DNA of 64,000 nucleotides from Deltaproteobacteria bacterium (GCA_019310485.1 JAFDEF010000020.1:18791-82790), one strand, 5' to 3'; counted from the stretch's first letter, positions 35,004 to 46,845 are shown. The notes: generated by a model from the sequence alone, not told the origin. Translations and numbers: made by a program.

Positions 35004-37688
35004 TTAATGCGCCTCTCCCCAATTCCTACCGACATGTATGTCAACCCGCAGGGGTACTTCGAGTTTGTACACTCCCTCCATTTCCTTCTTTATCAACTCT
35101 GAAACCAGTGGGACTTCATCCTCGGGGACATCAAACACGAGCTCATCATGCACCTGTAACACCATTTTGGCCCCCAGATTCTCTTCTGCCAACCGGGCGT
35201 GAATGCTAATCATGGCCATCTTGATCAAGTCCGCCGCCGTTCCCTGAATGGGGGTGTTTATAGCCATCCGCTCAGCTTCTGCCCGCAAGACCCTGTTCTT
35301 GTGGTGAATGTTCGGCAGATATCTTTTCCTGTTAAACAAAGTTAGCACGTATCCCTTTTCACGCGCAAAAGCTATCGTCTCTTCTCGATATTTACCAACC
35401 CCCCGGTATCTTTTGTAGTAAGCTGAGATATAATTCCTTGCCTCACCAAGGCTTATGCCCAATTCATCACTTAGTTTCTGGGCGCCCATCCCATATATAA
35501 TTCCAAAGTTGATAGCCTTGGCAATTCGTCTCATTTCAGGAGTTATCGTCTCTGCAGCGACTCCAAGAATCTCGGAGGCTGTGCGCGCGTGTATGTCCTC
35601 ATTCTCTTGAAATGCCCTTATAAAGGCAGGATCTCTGGAATAGTGCGCAAATACCCTGAGCTCAATCTGGCTGTAATCTGCGGAAACAAGGTAGCAGCCT
35701 TCACTGGCTACAAATGCTTTACGAATGTCTTTCCCTTCTTCCCCTCTTACAGGGATGTTTTGAAGGTTAGGCTCGCTGCTGCTCAGACGGCCAGTGGCCG
35801 TGGCAGTCTGGTTAAAGGAGGTGTGCACACGACCTGTAGCAGGGTCAACCATTTTCACAAGAGCGTCAAGGTAGGTGGACTTCAGCTTGGACAGCGTTCG
35901 GTAGCGCAGCAAAAGCTTCGGAATTCTGTATGGCAGAGCAGACAGCTTGGTCAGCACTTTCACGTCAGTTGAATACGACCCGGTTTTGGAAGTCTTTTTC
36001 TGAGGAGGAAGCTGAAGTTTCTCGAAAAGAACGAAGCTGAGCTGTTGGGGTGAATTAATGTTGAACTCCATCCCGGCCTCAGCATAAATTTCTTTTTCAA
36101 TGTGCCCTAGTTGCTCTGAAAAACGATGGGACATAGCCTCCAGAAATGCTCGGTCAACCTTGATCCCCTGCCATTCCATATCAATAAGCACTGGAAGGAG
36201 TTTCATTTCTAAATTCTCAAATAGATCAAGGTTCTCGTCCAAAAGAAGCTTTTCTTTCAAAACATTCATTAGGCGAAACGTAATGTCTGCATCTTCGCAG
36301 GAATATTCCATGGCTCTTTTCACATCAAGCTGGGAGAACTTGATGCGGCCCTTGCTGCTCTTAGTCAATTCCTTATATGAAACCATCCTGTGGTTAAGGA
36401 ACTGGTGAGCAAGGTAGGCAAGGTTATGTTGTCGCAGACCTGGATTGATTACATAAGAAGCCACCATAGTATCGAAACAAATCCCCTTGAGTTCGATTCC
36501 ATGGTGCCTCAGCACCAGTGCATCGTACTTTATGTTCTGCCCTATTTTGGCAATTTTTTCATCTTCAAGGATTTCTTTTAAAACCCTCAAAGCATCTCTG
36601 CGTTCTATCTGCCGCGGTGCCCCGGGATATTGATGTGCCAGTGGCAGGTAGTAAGCCTCACCGCTTTCACAACAAAAAGATATTCCAACAAGTTCTGCAC
36701 GGTGTGGGTTCTTACTCGTTGTTTCGGTATCAACCGAGACTATGCCCTTCTCTTTTATCATCTTCTTTAAAGAGAGCAGTGCGTCCATGGACAGGCATAA
36801 GTTATATTTTCTCCCTTCGCTTTTCTCCCTGGATGCAAAACGGTCCCAGAGCTCTTTGAATTCGAGTTCGTGGAAAATTTTGGCCAGTTTCCTCCTGTCC
36901 GGTTCACCAAGCTTGAGAGCTTCAACGTCCTTTTCAATTGGCACAAATAGATCTATTGAAACAAGTTTCTTGCTCAGCATTGCATCAGGGTATGAAGCTC
37001 GTAGGTTCTGCTTCAAACGCTCTTTCCTTATCTCATTGAGTTTCTCGAAAACATTTTCAAGGCTTCCAAACTTTCTTATCAGCTCTAAAGCCGTCTTTTC
37101 CCCTATTCCGGGAACACCAGGAATATTATCCGATCGATCACCTGAAAGAGCCATAACATCAACCATCTGGCCCGGTTGCACACCATACTCTTTTATAAGG
37201 CTTTCATAATCGGTGAATTTGTCTTTCATAGTGTCCCACAAAGATACCTTGGGAGAGAGAATCTGCCTGAAGTCCTTGTCGCCTGTGACAACAATTACCT
37301 CAAAACTCTTTTCCTCTGCCCTCCTGGCCAGAGTCCCTATGACGTCATCAGCCTCGAAGCCTTCTTTTTCAAGGACCTCTGTTTTCAGAGCCTCCGCTAT
37401 TTCCCTGATATAGGAAAGCTGCACCACGAGTTCCTCAGGCATCGGCGGCCGTGTTGCCTTATAGGCTTTGTAAAGGGTGTGTCTGAAATTGGGGCCCTTG
37501 GCGTCGAACACAACAGCCATATATTCGGGCTTTTTTTCTTCAATCAGCTTCAAGAGCATTTTTGTAAAACCAAATATTGCATTTGTCGGAAAGCCTTTTG
37601 AGTTAGAAAGGTGTCTTATCGCATGGTAGGCACGATGTATGTAGGAGGTCCCATCCACCAGATACAAAATCTTGTTTTCACTTTCCAT
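35004..37688 (-). CDS. polA: DNA polymerase I
   Basis: 894-aa replication/repair polymerase. The 5' nuclease domain (1-290) shows VTGDKDFRQIL and SGDRSDNIPGVPGIGEKTA; the 3'-5' exonuclease domain (about 300-490) keeps the acidic DTETTSKNP motif and GQNIKYDALVLRHHG; the polymerase domain has motif A SADYSQIELRVFAHYS, motif B RRIAKAINFGIIYGMG and motif C VLQVHDELVFDV. All three activities appear intact. It is a stand-alone minus-strand gene downstream of the 4-fold beta-flower gene with a 260-base spacer. Confidence 0.97.
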   Translation of the reverse strand: MESENKILYLVDGTSYIHRAYHAIRHLSNSKGFPTNAIFGFTKMLLKLIEEKKPEYMAVVFDAKGPNFRHTLYKAYKATRPPMPEELVVQLSYIREIAEALKTEVLEKEGFEADDVIGTLARRAEEKSFEVIVVTGDKDFRQILSPKVSLWDTMKDKFTDYESLIKEYGVQPGQMVDVMALSGDRSDNIPGVPGIGEKTALELIRKFGSLENVFEKLNEIRKERLKQNLRASYPDAMLSKKLVSIDLFVPIEKDVEALKLGEPDRRKLAKIFHELEFKELWDRFASREKSEGRKYNLCLSMDALLSLKKMIKEKGIVSVDTETTSKNPHRAELVGISFCCESGEAYYLPLAHQYPGAPRQIERRDALRVLKEILEDEKIAKIGQNIKYDALVLRHHGIELKGICFDTMVASYVINPGLRQHNLAYLAHQFLNHRMVSYKELTKSSKGRIKFSQLDVKRAMEYSCEDADITFRLMNVLKEKLLLDENLDLFENLEMKLLPVLIDMEWQGIKVDRAFLEAMSHRFSEQLGHIEKEIYAEAGMEFNINSPQQLSFVLFEKLQLPPQKKTSKTGSYSTDVKVLTKLSALPYRIPKLLLRYRTLSKLKSTYLDALVKMVDPATGRVHTSFNQTATATGRLSSSEPNLQNIPVRGEEGKDIRKAFVASEGCYLVSADYSQIELRVFAHYSRDPAFIRAFQENEDIHARTASEILGVAAETITPEMRRIAKAINFGIIYGMGAQKLSDELGISLGEARNYISAYYKRYRGVGKYREETIAFAREKGYVLTLFNRKRYLPNIHHKNRVLRAEAERMAINTPIQGTAADLIKMAMISIHARLAEENLGAKMVLQVHDELVFDVPEDEVPLVSELIKKEMEGVYKLEVPLRVDIHVGRNWGEAH

Positions 37689-37949
37689 AAAATCGCCAAC
37701 AGATCACAAAAGCATAGTAAAGGCCGGTTGGGGCACGGCATGCATCAGTCTTTAAACATTGAATGCTCAGGGATTTGACTAGCCTTTGTTTGTTCTCATG
37801 TATCACTCTTAACTTATTTGGAACAGCCCGGGAATAGAAAGGACCACTGCAAAATGCCCTCTTTTCATCAAAGGCCTCGAAGAAACAAAGCGAGCACTAA
37901 AATCTCGCACCCGATCACGTACGGGAAGGGTTTTATAAGGTCTCGACTG

Positions 37950-38366
37950 TCAAGATTTCTTCTCATGAGGCTCTTCCTTTCCCGGGTATTTCTTCTGGCG
38001 GGAAACGAGGCCCTCCTTTAATAAATCCGACAGTTCGCCTTCGGCAATTTTGAAGCCGAAGTTTGGTGATGGTGGAACGCTCCACCTTGGGCGAGGTTCG
38101 TCCGCAAAAGACTTATTGCCCTTAGCTGGCCGCTTTGCGACGGACACGGGACATGTTGAAAAAGTGAAGCCTATTCTCTCCCCCTCATTATTGTAAAAAA
38201 TGTCGTCTTTGAACCATCCCAGATGCCGGCCGTTAATTCCGTAAACATGTTCCCCCTCGTGCATATACCCTACTGGTACCCCTTCCCACAGGTATATGGT
38301 CTCTCTGAAATCTGATGTGAGATAAGCAACAGGCTCCCCTTTTTTGTTGTACAAGATTGTTTCCAT
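37950..38366 (-). CDS. 4-fold beta-flower domain protein, unknown function
   Basis: 138-aa conserved hypothetical. Residues 1-70 consist of four short aromatic-rich beta units (ILYNKKGEPVAYLTSD, TIYLWEGVPVGYMHEGEHVY, INGRHLGWFKDDIFYNNEGE), as in the 4-fold beta-flower domain found in many bacteria. The rest is proline- and lysine-rich and probably disordered (PRPRWSVPPSPNFG, KKYPGKEEPHEKKS). It follows rny by about 115 bases. No enzymatic residues are evident. Confidence 0.72.
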   Translation of the reverse strand: METILYNKKGEPVAYLTSDFRETIYLWEGVPVGYMHEGEHVYGINGRHLGWFKDDIFYNNEGERIGFTFSTCPVSVAKRPAKGNKSFADEPRPRWSVPPSPNFGFKIAEGELSDLLKEGLVSRQKKYPGKEEPHEKKS

Positions 38367-38480
38367 GAGAGACTCTCGTTTATCCGAACTTACTGAGTGC
38401 TTCGACTCGCAAATATCCTTGCTGTATACTCAAACACTGTATGATCAGTAAAAGACACCCAACGCTTAGTGCTGCTTGAA

Positions 38481-40043
38481 CTATTTAGCGTAATCAACGG
38501 CTCTTAGCTCCCGGATGACGGTCACCTTGATCTGGCCTGGATAGCTCAACTCTTTTTCTATCTTCTTGGCGATGTCCTTGCAAAGAAGAAAGGCATGATC
38601 ATCATCAACGCTCTTTTCCTCGACCATGATCCTTATCTCCCGCCCCGCCTGGATTGCATAAGATTTTGTTACTCCTTCAAAAGACATGGCAATCTTTTCC
38701 AGATCTTCGAGCCTCTTTACGTAAGATTCGAGCATTTCTTGCCGGGCTCCCGGCCGAGCGCCCGAGAGCGTATCGGCAGCCTGAACCAGAACAGCAAGAG
38801 TTGTCTCAGGCTGAACTTCTTCATGGTGAGCTGCAATGGCGTGCACAACATCTGCCGACTCCCCGTATTTCTTGGCAAGTTCTGCCCCAATCAGGGCATG
38901 GGGACCCTCCATCTCGTGATCAACCGCCTTGCCGATATCATGAAGCAAACCAGCCCTTTTCGCCTTTTTCACATTTAGACCCAACTCTGCTGCCATCATG
39001 CCACAAATGAATCCCACTTCCCTGGAATGCTGAAGCACGTTCTGCGCATAGCTTGAGCGATATTTCAGCCGCCCGATTAACTTCACGAGCTCAGGGTCTA
39101 TACCGTGCACGCCCAGATCGAAAGTGGCTTGCTCGCCGGCTTCTTTTATGCTTGCTTCAATCTCTCTGTTCACCCTTTCTACCATTTCCTCTATGCGTGC
39201 AGGATGAATCCTCCCGTCATCAATCAGTCTCTCCAGAGCAATCTTTGCCACCTCACGGCGAACCGGGTTAAAACCAGATAGTATCACAGCCTCAGGCGTG
39301 TCATCTATAATTACGTCTATGCCTGTAGCAGCTTCAATAGCGCGAATATTGCGACCTTCTCGACCTATAATTCTCCCCTTCATTTCTTCATTGGGAAGAC
39401 TTACTACTGAAACGGTTTTCTCGGCCACATAGTCACCTGCGTACCTTTTGACGGCAAGGGCCAGTATTTCCTGAGCCTTTCTCTGCGCCTGCTCCTTCGT
39501 CTCGTTTTCGATCTTGCGCAGCACCTTCGCAGCGCTATGCCTGGCCTCAGATTCCATAGAGCGGATCAATATGGCTTTGGCTTCTTCACGCGATATTCCT
39601 GCAACCCTTTCAAGCTCGCGGCGCTCCTTTGCGAGCAGTTCATCATACTCAGCTTGCTTTGATCTCAAGTTGGCTTCAGCTTTCTCTATCTCCTTTTCTC
39701 GCCTGAACAGCTCCTTCTCCTTTTGTTCATACTGTTCGATCTTTCTATCAAGATTCTCTTCTTTATTAAAAAGCCTCTTCTCCAGGCTCTGTAACTGCTC
39801 CCTTTTTTCCTCCGTTTCCTTCTCAAACTCCAGTCTCATTTGATAGAAGGTATCCTTGGCCTTAAGGGCAGCCTCCTTCTTAATGGTCTTTGCTTTTTGA
39901 TGCGCCTCGTTAATAATCTTTTTCGAATAATCTCTTATGGAGTCAAACTGGTTTTCAACGATTCTTTTGCGGGCCCAAAATCCGATCAAAATGCCTATTC
40001 CCAGCCCCGCCAGAATCAGTAAAATAATTTTCACCACTAACAT
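38481..40043 (-). CDS. rny: Ribonuclease Y
   Basis: 520-aa membrane-anchored endoribonuclease starting mRNA decay. The N-terminal membrane segment ([20 protein letters not shown]) is followed by a long coiled coil (about 40-200), a KH domain with [20 protein letters not shown], and an HD domain with [19 protein letters not shown] and [20 protein letters not shown]. The length is exactly typical. It lies downstream of zapB-zapA and a 519-base non-coding stretch. RNase Y alongside RNase G is common in Desulfobacterota (family knowledge). Confidence 0.97.
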   Translation of the reverse strand: MLVVKIILLILAGLGIGILIGFWARKRIVENQFDSIRDYSKKIINEAHQKAKTIKKEAALKAKDTFYQMRLEFEKETEEKREQLQSLEKRLFNKEENLDRKIEQYEQKEKELFRREKEIEKAEANLRSKQAEYDELLAKERRELERVAGISREEAKAILIRSMESEARHSAAKVLRKIENETKEQAQRKAQEILALAVKRYAGDYVAEKTVSVVSLPNEEMKGRIIGREGRNIRAIEAATGIDVIIDDTPEAVILSGFNPVRREVAKIALERLIDDGRIHPARIEEMVERVNREIEASIKEAGEQATFDLGVHGIDPELVKLIGRLKYRSSYAQNVLQHSREVGFICGMMAAELGLNVKKAKRAGLLHDIGKAVDHEMEGPHALIGAELAKKYGESADVVHAIAAHHEEVQPETTLAVLVQAADTLSGARPGARQEMLESYVKRLEDLEKIAMSFEGVTKSYAIQAGREIRIMVEEKSVDDDHAFLLCKDIAKKIEKELSYPGQIKVTVIRELRAVDYAK

Positions 40044-40239
40044 GGTATGCCATCCTTTTTCGATATAGTCTTAACAAGGGAGAAAGGCCCTTGTGTTGAA
40101 TCCAAGCCCACAAGCAAACCCGGAGTCATCCCCAGCTAATAGCCCGCCTTCGCTTCCGCCATGTGCAAAACCGTGGCTTTCTTGGAAGTCGGATAAAAGG
40201 TACATCAAATCGGCGGTTGCAGTTGCTGAAAAGAAAGCG

Positions 40240-40288
40240 CTATTCTCTTTCTCGGGCTTCTTCAGAAAGCCACTAATCTCGAGAATAG
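40240..40288 (-). other. Nested hairpin in the zapA-rny gap
   Basis: CTATTCTC and GAGAATAG form an 8-bp outer stem, enclosing a second stem GGCTT/AAGCC with a 7-base loop. The two-tier structure suggests an RNA element or processing site just upstream of rny. Confidence 0.42.
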
Positions 40289-40299
40289 ACAGCCAGAAA

Positions 40300-40555
40300 A
40301 GGTAAGAGCATAGGAGGAACTAATTTTATTCGGAGTGTAAAGGCGAAAGCAAAAGGCCGGAAACCTGAATCCCACCTTTTGATAGAGCCTCGTCTAATAT
40401 CTTTTCTTATTTCCCGCATAAAGCACACAATGCTCCTCAGGAAAACTAAGTATCAATAAGTCTGACTTAGCGTATTTAGTCCTCTTTTTCTTACCATTCA
40501 GGCGTCTATCTGCTTGCCGGACTCTTACCCAGCGACTAGATTTCTACGTGAAAAA
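40300..40555 (-). ncRNA. ssrS: Possible 6S RNA (position-based candidate)
   Basis: Proteobacterial 6S RNA genes commonly follow zapA in the same direction, and this is that location (established knowledge). The sequence after zapA contains TTTTCCTGAGGAGCATTG, reminiscent of a 6S central-bubble segment, and a CAAAAGG/CCTTTTG stem near 40352-40383 that could end the transcript. I could not fold a full 6S structure by eye, so ends are approximate. Confidence 0.33.
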
Positions 40556-40562
40556 CACTACG

Positions 40563-40844
40563 CTATTCGTTTATCACAGAATCAATATTATATATGAGTG
40601 TCTTGGTTCTTTGCCGAATCTTGTTCAATATTTCGTCTCGTTCTTTCAAAACCCTAAAATAGTCGCTGGCAATGTTTAGAGCGCCCAGTATAGCCACCTT
40701 TTTTTCAGAAAGCCCCTCTTCGCTTTCCTCGACTTCTTTCAATTTCTTGTTCACATACTCGGCAATTTCATTAACGTGCCCTTGGTCATCTTCACTCAAG
40801 ATAAGGTACTCGTGGTTACGAATCTTTACCCTTATCTGTTCCAT
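40563..40844 (-). CDS. zapA: Cell division protein ZapA
   Basis: 93-aa FtsZ-associated protein that bundles FtsZ protofilaments. RVKIRNHEYLILSEDDQGHV matches the ZapA N-terminal fold, followed by ADY-type motif AILGALNIASDYFRVLKE and a short C-terminal coiled coil. It follows the ZapB-like gene by about 50 bases. Identification is supported by this pair and by the likely 6S locus downstream. Confidence 0.9.
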   Translation of the reverse strand: MEQIRVKIRNHEYLILSEDDQGHVNEIAEYVNKKLKEVEESEEGLSEKKVAILGALNIASDYFRVLKERDEILNKIRQRTKTLIYNIDSVINE

Positions 40845-40897
40845 TTTAAAGCCTATTCGGTGATTGCGCTCTGTCGTTTGTTTCCAGCCGGGATTTC

Positions 40898-41134
40898 TCA
40901 GATCTCCAGCTGTTCAATTTTCTCAAGGAGCGAAAGAATTCTCTGTTTCGCCATGTCACGGCTTGCCCTCAGGTTCTCGAGCTCTTTGCTGAGGTCGGAG
41001 ATTCTTTCCTCTTGAATCTGTATTTTTTCAATCAAGGATTCTTTTTCTTTTTTGAATGCACCAACAATTTTTATAAGAGAATCCACTTTCTCTTCGAGTT
41101 TGTCAAAATGATTCATTTCTTCCGCCTGCTCCAT
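40898..41134 (-). CDS. ZapB-like coiled-coil cell division protein
   Basis: 78-aa protein made almost wholly of one coiled coil (NHFDKLEEKVDSLIKIVGAF, KEKESLIEKIQIQEERISDL). Its position directly upstream of zapA and its length fit ZapB, the FtsZ-ring scaffold partner of ZapA. MNHFDKLEEK (residue 7) may be the true start. Coiled coils align to many families, so the name depends mostly on context. Confidence 0.75.
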   Translation of the reverse strand: MEQAEEMNHFDKLEEKVDSLIKIVGAFKKEKESLIEKIQIQEERISDLSKELENLRASRDMAKQRILSLLEKIEQLEI

Positions 41135-41257
41135 TGTTCTGCTTACCTACTGTAGCAAGAGTTGTCCCTGCTTCCTGGCAGTTGCTTTCCACGTCCTTTA
41201 ATGGCTTTTTCTCCAGACTTTTTATTGTATACTATCTCTTGAGTCAAGAAAGGTCAA

Positions 41258-41290
41258 TAAAAAAGACAAGCCCGCGGCTTGCCTTTTTAT
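41258..41290 (-). terminator. Terminator of the atp operon
   Basis: On the minus strand AAAAAGGCAAGCC-GCG-GGCTTGTCTTTTTATT gives a G+C-rich stem of CAAGCC/GGCTTG, a three-base loop and a T-run, 27 bases after the atpC stop. Its symmetry (A-run on the other side) means it could also act bidirectionally. Confidence 0.82.
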
Positions 41291-41317
41291 TTTAAACTAC
41301 AAACACTTACACAACAA

Positions 41318-41728
41318 TCAGGCAGCTTTTTCTGCCACCTTGATTCTGGCCATAGCTCTCTGGAGCGCAGCCTCTGCTCTTTTAAAATCTATCTCCTCTG
41401 TTCCTCTTTGCTTGGAAAGCCGCTCTTTTGCCCTTTGCATCGCACGCCTGGCTCTTTCCACATCTATATCAGCGGCCTTTTCGGCAGCATCTACCAAAAT
41501 CGAGACCCTGTCATTCGATATCTCCGCAAATCCATTTGTGACTGCTAGATATGTTCTTTCAGACCCGGAATTATAAGAGAGCTCGCCCGGAACAATTCCG
41601 GAGAGAAAAAGCATATGCCCCGGTAAAACCCCAAACATGCCTTCTGTTCCCGGTGCGACAACCATATCCACTTCTTCTTTTACCACGCGCCTGGCCGGTG
41701 TCACTACTTCCAAAATCAGTTTACCCAT
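41318..41728 (-). CDS. atpC: ATP synthase epsilon chain
   Basis: 136-aa central-stalk subunit of F1 that regulates hydrolysis. The beta-sandwich start KLILEVVTPARRVVKEEVDM and PGTEGMFGVLPGHMLFLSGI are typical, with the C-terminal helical hairpin DVERARRAMQRAKERLSKQR and AALQRAMARIKVAEKAA. Last gene of the operon, 16 bases after atpD, followed by a terminator. Confidence 0.96.
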   Translation of the reverse strand: MGKLILEVVTPARRVVKEEVDMVVAPGTEGMFGVLPGHMLFLSGIVPGELSYNSGSERTYLAVTNGFAEISNDRVSILVDAAEKAADIDVERARRAMQRAKERLSKQRGTEEIDFKRAEAALQRAMARIKVAEKAA

Positions 41729-41744
41729 TGCCTAGTACCCCTGC

Positions 41745-43175
<1,431 letters not shown>

Positions 43176-43279
43176 TTAAATTAATCTCTGATCTCTTAAA
43201 TTGCTTCACTCTGGTGTACACCAAATGCTTTTTCGGGCATGCTCCCGGAAATCCCACGACACTCCCCGCTGGCAACCAC

Positions 43280-44149
43280 TCACCTAAGGGCTTCAGCACC
43301 CCCCACTATGTCCATCAGCTCCGCAGTGATCGCAGCCTGCCTGGCCTTATTGTAGACCAGCGTCAAATTGTCCACCATTTCCGAGCAATTCTTGCTGGCA
43401 TTGTCCATTGCAGCCATGCGTGCAGCGTGCTCGCTGGTTTCCTGCTGGAGAAATGCGTTTAAAATCTGGACACTTATGTGTTTAGGGAGCAAATCCTTCA
43501 GCAGTTCCTCGGCGCTTGGCTCACAAAGATAGTCTGTGGCCTCTTCTGCTTTCTCCTCCACTTTGGGTGGTTCAATGGGAAGCAGCTTAACCAGAGTAGG
43601 CTCCTGCTTCACCATGCTCACAAAGCGGGAATAAATCATGTAAACTTCATCTGTTTCTTCCCTCAAGAATCTCTCTATGAAGGCTCCGGTCATTTTATTT
43701 ACAAAGGATATATCCACGGAGCCGTAAATGTTGGTATGTGCTTCGGTGATATTAAAATTTCGTTTTCGAAAATAATCCCTTCCCTTCTTTCCCACGAGGG
43801 TCAGGGCGCACTCAACGCCTCTTGCCTGTTGATCTTTAACCCATTGTTCAGCTTTCGTGATGGAGTTCGTGTTAAAGCTTCCACAAAGTCCGCGGTCAGC
43901 GGTGAAATGAAGCAATTCCACCCTGGATATGCTGCTTCTCCTCACAAGCAAGGGATGAATTTCGGGATCCAATCTGTTTGCCAGACTTCCGAGAACTTCT
44001 GCAAACTTTTCGGCATAAGGCTCAAAATTTTCCATTCGGCCCTGAGTGCTCCTCAACTTCGCTGCGGCCACCATGTTCATGGCCCTCGTAATTTGTCTCG
44101 TTTTCTTGACGGCAGCTATTTTGCGCTGGATATCTCTTAAGGTTGCCAT
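43280..44149 (-). CDS. atpG: ATP synthase gamma chain
   Basis: 289-aa rotor subunit. MATLRDIQRKIAAVKKTRQI and TRAMNMVAAAKLRSTQGRM form the N-terminal helix; FTADRGLCGSFNTNSITKAE is the conserved Rossmann-like core; the C-terminal helix contains ARMAAMDNASKNCSEMVDNL. A modest charged stretch (EPPKVEEKAEEATDYLCEPS) is longer than in E. coli but usual outside gammaproteobacteria. It lies between atpA and atpD with a 122-base spacer before the latter. Confidence 0.97.
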   Translation of the reverse strand: MATLRDIQRKIAAVKKTRQITRAMNMVAAAKLRSTQGRMENFEPYAEKFAEVLGSLANRLDPEIHPLLVRRSSISRVELLHFTADRGLCGSFNTNSITKAEQWVKDQQARGVECALTLVGKKGRDYFRKRNFNITEAHTNIYGSVDISFVNKMTGAFIERFLREETDEVYMIYSRFVSMVKQEPTLVKLLPIEPPKVEEKAEEATDYLCEPSAEELLKDLLPKHISVQILNAFLQQETSEHAARMAAMDNASKNCSEMVDNLTLVYNKARQAAITAELMDIVGGAEALR

Positions 44150-44177
44150 TTATATCCTCTTATGTTCACTTCAACTT

Positions 44178-45692
44178 TCAGGTACCTGGATGGAAGAGAG
44201 TCTTGAATTCGTCAAGGACCTTTTTCAGCTTCTCCTCCATTTCATCATCTATGTCTTTCTTCTCTTCTATTTCGTCCAGGAGCTCTCTGTGTCTGCTTTC
44301 CATAAAGTCAAGCATTTGTTTTTCATAGTCTCCTATAGATTCAACCGGCCATTCATCCAGGTAACCCTGAGCGCCCGCAAATAGAATCATTACTTGCTTT
44401 GCAGCAGGCATAGGTTGGTACTGAGGTTGTTTCAAGACTTCAACCAATCTTCGACCGCGTTCAAGCTGACGCTGAGTCGCCTTGTCCAGGTCACTCCCAA
44501 ACTGGGCAAAAGCCTCCAGCTCACGGAATTGGGCCATGTCGAGGCGAAGGCTTCCAGCAACTTTTTTCATTGCTTTTGTCTGCGCAGCGCCTCCCACTCG
44601 CGAGACCGAAAGCCCCACGTTAATGGCAGGCCTTACGCCTGAGAAAAACAGACCGGGCTCTAGGTACACCTGTCCGTCTGTAATGGAAATAACGTTGGTA
44701 GGAATATAGGCCGAGACATCGCCTGCCTGTGTTTCTATGATCGGCAGAGCCGTCAGAGAGCCTCCCCCAAGTTCATCGTTTAACTTTGCAGCGCGTTCAA
44801 GCAGCCTGGAGTGGTTGTAGAAAATATCTCCCGGGAATGCCTCACGGCCGGGTGGCCGCCTCAGCAACAACGATACCTGGCGATATGCCGCGGCCTGCTT
44901 GGAAAGATCATCGTAAATAATCAAGGCGTGTTGACCCTTGTCCCTGTAATATTCACCTATTGCACACCCCGCATACGGGGCAATATATTGCTGCGTGGCA
45001 GGGTCGCTTGCGCATGCGGAGACAACCGTCGTGTACTCCATCGCACCGTGTCTTCTGAGTACATCCACAACCTGGGCTACCGTCGACTTCTTTTGGCCGA
45101 TTGCCACATAAATACAAAAGACATCGGTATCTTTTTGGTTGATAATAGCATCAACACAAATGGCTGTTTTCCCTATCTGCCGGTCACCTATTATCAATTC
45201 CCGCTGTCCCCTGCCAATCGGGGTCATGGCATCAATGGCCTTGATCCCGGTGTACATGGGCTCGCTCACCGGCTGACGGGCAATCACGCCAGGGGCCACC
45301 ATTTCAATTCTGCGGTACTCCTTGGCCTCAATTGGTCCCTTTCCATCCAGCGGATTCCCCACGCTGTCCATCACTCGGCCCAAAACAGCCTCGCCTACCG
45401 GTATTTGAGCGATTCGCCCGGTTCGCTTTACCGTGTCTCCCTCCTTTATACCGGTATCGTCTCCCATAATAGCAACACCGACGTTATCCTCTTCAAGATT
45501 AAGGCAAAGGCCGTAGATTCCTCCCGGAAACTCGAGCATCTCCATGGCCATGGCGTTCTCAACACCATAAACGCGAGCAACACCATCGCCAACAGACAAA
45601 ACTGTCCCAGTTTCACTCATCTCGACCCTTCTTTCATAATCCTTAATCTGGCCGCGGATCACCTGACTGATTTCTTCTGCTCTTATTTCCAT
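44178..45692 (-). CDS. atpA: ATP synthase alpha chain
   Basis: 504-aa non-catalytic nucleotide-binding subunit of F1. [20 protein letters not shown] opens the crown domain; Walker A is [40 protein letters not shown] is the alpha signature. Its ATG shares a base with the atpH stop (TAATG). Complete and normal in length. Confidence 0.98.
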   Translation of the reverse strand: MEIRAEEISQVIRGQIKDYERRVEMSETGTVLSVGDGVARVYGVENAMAMEMLEFPGGIYGLCLNLEEDNVGVAIMGDDTGIKEGDTVKRTGRIAQIPVGEAVLGRVMDSVGNPLDGKGPIEAKEYRRIEMVAPGVIARQPVSEPMYTGIKAIDAMTPIGRGQRELIIGDRQIGKTAICVDAIINQKDTDVFCIYVAIGQKKSTVAQVVDVLRRHGAMEYTTVVSACASDPATQQYIAPYAGCAIGEYYRDKGQHALIIYDDLSKQAAAYRQVSLLLRRPPGREAFPGDIFYNHSRLLERAAKLNDELGGGSLTALPIIETQAGDVSAYIPTNVISITDGQVYLEPGLFFSGVRPAINVGLSVSRVGGAAQTKAMKKVAGSLRLDMAQFRELEAFAQFGSDLDKATQRQLERGRRLVEVLKQPQYQPMPAAKQVMILFAGAQGYLDEWPVESIGDYEKQMLDFMESRHRELLDEIEEKKDIDDEMEEKLKKVLDEFKTLFHPGT

Positions 45693-46243
45693 TATCTGTA
45701 CTCACCCCTTTTTAATGATTCTTTAAGCCCCTCAAGTTGGGCTCTGATACTCCCGTCCAAAACCAAATCGCCGACTTTCACAACAATACCGCCAATAAGG
45801 CTTTCATCCTGCTTGATCTCCATCTTGATCTTCTTGGAAGTAAAGCTTTCAAGCACCTTTTCGAGAGACTCTGTGGCATCTTCTTTCAAAGGCCGTGGTG
45901 TTATCACTTCCGCTCGAGCAATGTTCAAAACTTCGTCTGTGAGTCTTCCGTAATAGTCGCTGATTTCCTGGATTCCCGCAATTCTATCCTTATCCACAAG
46001 AAGATTCAGGAAGTTCTTTATCACATCTGAATACTCGCTCTTGTCCAGAATTGCACGAAGAATACCCTTTCGCTCCTCCAAGGTAAAAACCTTGCTGGAA
46101 ATGGCCTGCAATAGCTGTTCATTTTCCCGACACAAACGGGCAAAATCATTCAATTCTCTGCCATAGCGCTCAAAATTGCCATCTTCCTGTCCAATACTCA
46201 GTAGAGCCTTTGCATATCTTTTGGAAAGCCTTGAGCTTATCAA
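45692..46243 (-). CDS. atpH: ATP synthase delta chain
   Basis: 183-aa OSCP-type peripheral-stalk subunit. [20 protein letters not shown] begins the N-terminal six-helix domain; [20 protein letters not shown] marks the middle, and [33 protein letters not shown] is the C-terminal signature. It overlaps atpF by four bases (ATGA) and atpA by one base. Confidence 0.95.
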   Translation of the reverse strand: MISSRLSKRYAKALLSIGQEDGNFERYGRELNDFARLCRENEQLLQAISSKVFTLEERKGILRAILDKSEYSDVIKNFLNLLVDKDRIAGIQEISDYYGRLTDEVLNIARAEVITPRPLKEDATESLEKVLESFTSKKIKMEIKQDESLIGGIVVKVGDLVLDGSIRAQLEGLKESLKRGEYR

Positions 46244-46845
46244 TGTATCTTTTCCACCCTTTCTAAAAACTCATTAACTAAGTGCTCTTGATCTTTATCA
46301 GTAATCTTCCTTGATATTATCTGCTGGGCTTTTTCAGCTGCCAAATCCACAACGTCTTCTTTTAGCCTTTCCTTTGCAGAATTCATCTCTTGCTCAATAG
46401 TAAGCTCCGCCTGCTCTATGATTTGCTTCACTCTCTGTTTGGCTTCAGCAATAATCCTTTCCTTTTCCGCAATTCCTTCTTTCCTGAACCGCTCCAGGAT
46501 ATTCTCCTTCTCCTTCTCAAATTCTTGGAGCTTCTTTTCTATCTCTCTGTACCTTTTTTCAGCCTCCTCCTTGCCCCTTTTGAGACTATCGAGTTTCTTT
46601 TTTATCTCTTCGCTCCTTGAAGAGAAAAAATCCTTGACTCTGGCTTTCTTCAGCCCCCAAATGAGGATAACCAGCATAAGGGCAAAATTTATAAAACGGT
46701 AGAGGAGATCCTTCAAGTCTGCCTTCCGATCCCTGCCCTCATGCACCTCGGCGGCAAAGCAAAGAGGAGAAAGCAAAAAGAAAAGGGCTGCTAATATGAC
46801 GAAGAACCGAAATTTCCTGCTTTTCTCAATTCTTGCAAGCATCAA
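46240..46845 (-). CDS. atpF: ATP synthase b chain with N-terminal signal-like extension
   Basis: 201-aa peripheral-stalk subunit. Unlike the classic b subunit, it has a first hydrophobic stretch, FRFFVILAALFFLLSPLCFA, that reads as a signal peptide with an A-E cut site, and then the usual membrane helix YRFINFALMLVILIWGLKKA followed by a long charged coiled coil to the end. The same layout is usual in deltaproteobacterial b subunits as far as I recall. It overlaps b' upstream and atpH downstream, each by four bases. Confidence 0.94.
   Translation of the reverse strand: MMLARIEKSRKFRFFVILAALFFLLSPLCFAAEVHEGRDRKADLKDLLYRFINFALMLVILIWGLKKARVKDFFSSRSEEIKKKLDSLKRGKEEAEKRYREIEKKLQEFEKEKENILERFRKEGIAEKERIIAEAKQRVKQIIEQAELTIEQEMNSAKERLKEDVVDLAAEKAQQIISRKITDKDQEHLVNEFLERVEKIH

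Larger units (their letters stand above)
40044..40562. other. 519-base non-coding region between zapA and rny
   Basis: Much too long for a spacer inside a colinear gene set. On the minus strand it contains the 6S RNA candidate in its zapA-proximal half and a nested hairpin at 40240-40288. Near 40170 a stretch CCGTGGCTTTCTTGG resembles the core of the palindromic element, but the flanks do not match. No ORF of credible composition was found. Confidence 0.5.

Noticed and set aside
40140-40200. Fourth, eroded copy of the palindromic element
   Set aside because: Only CCGTGGCTTTCTTGG resembles the core; the partner arm of the hairpin and the GC-rich arms are missing.
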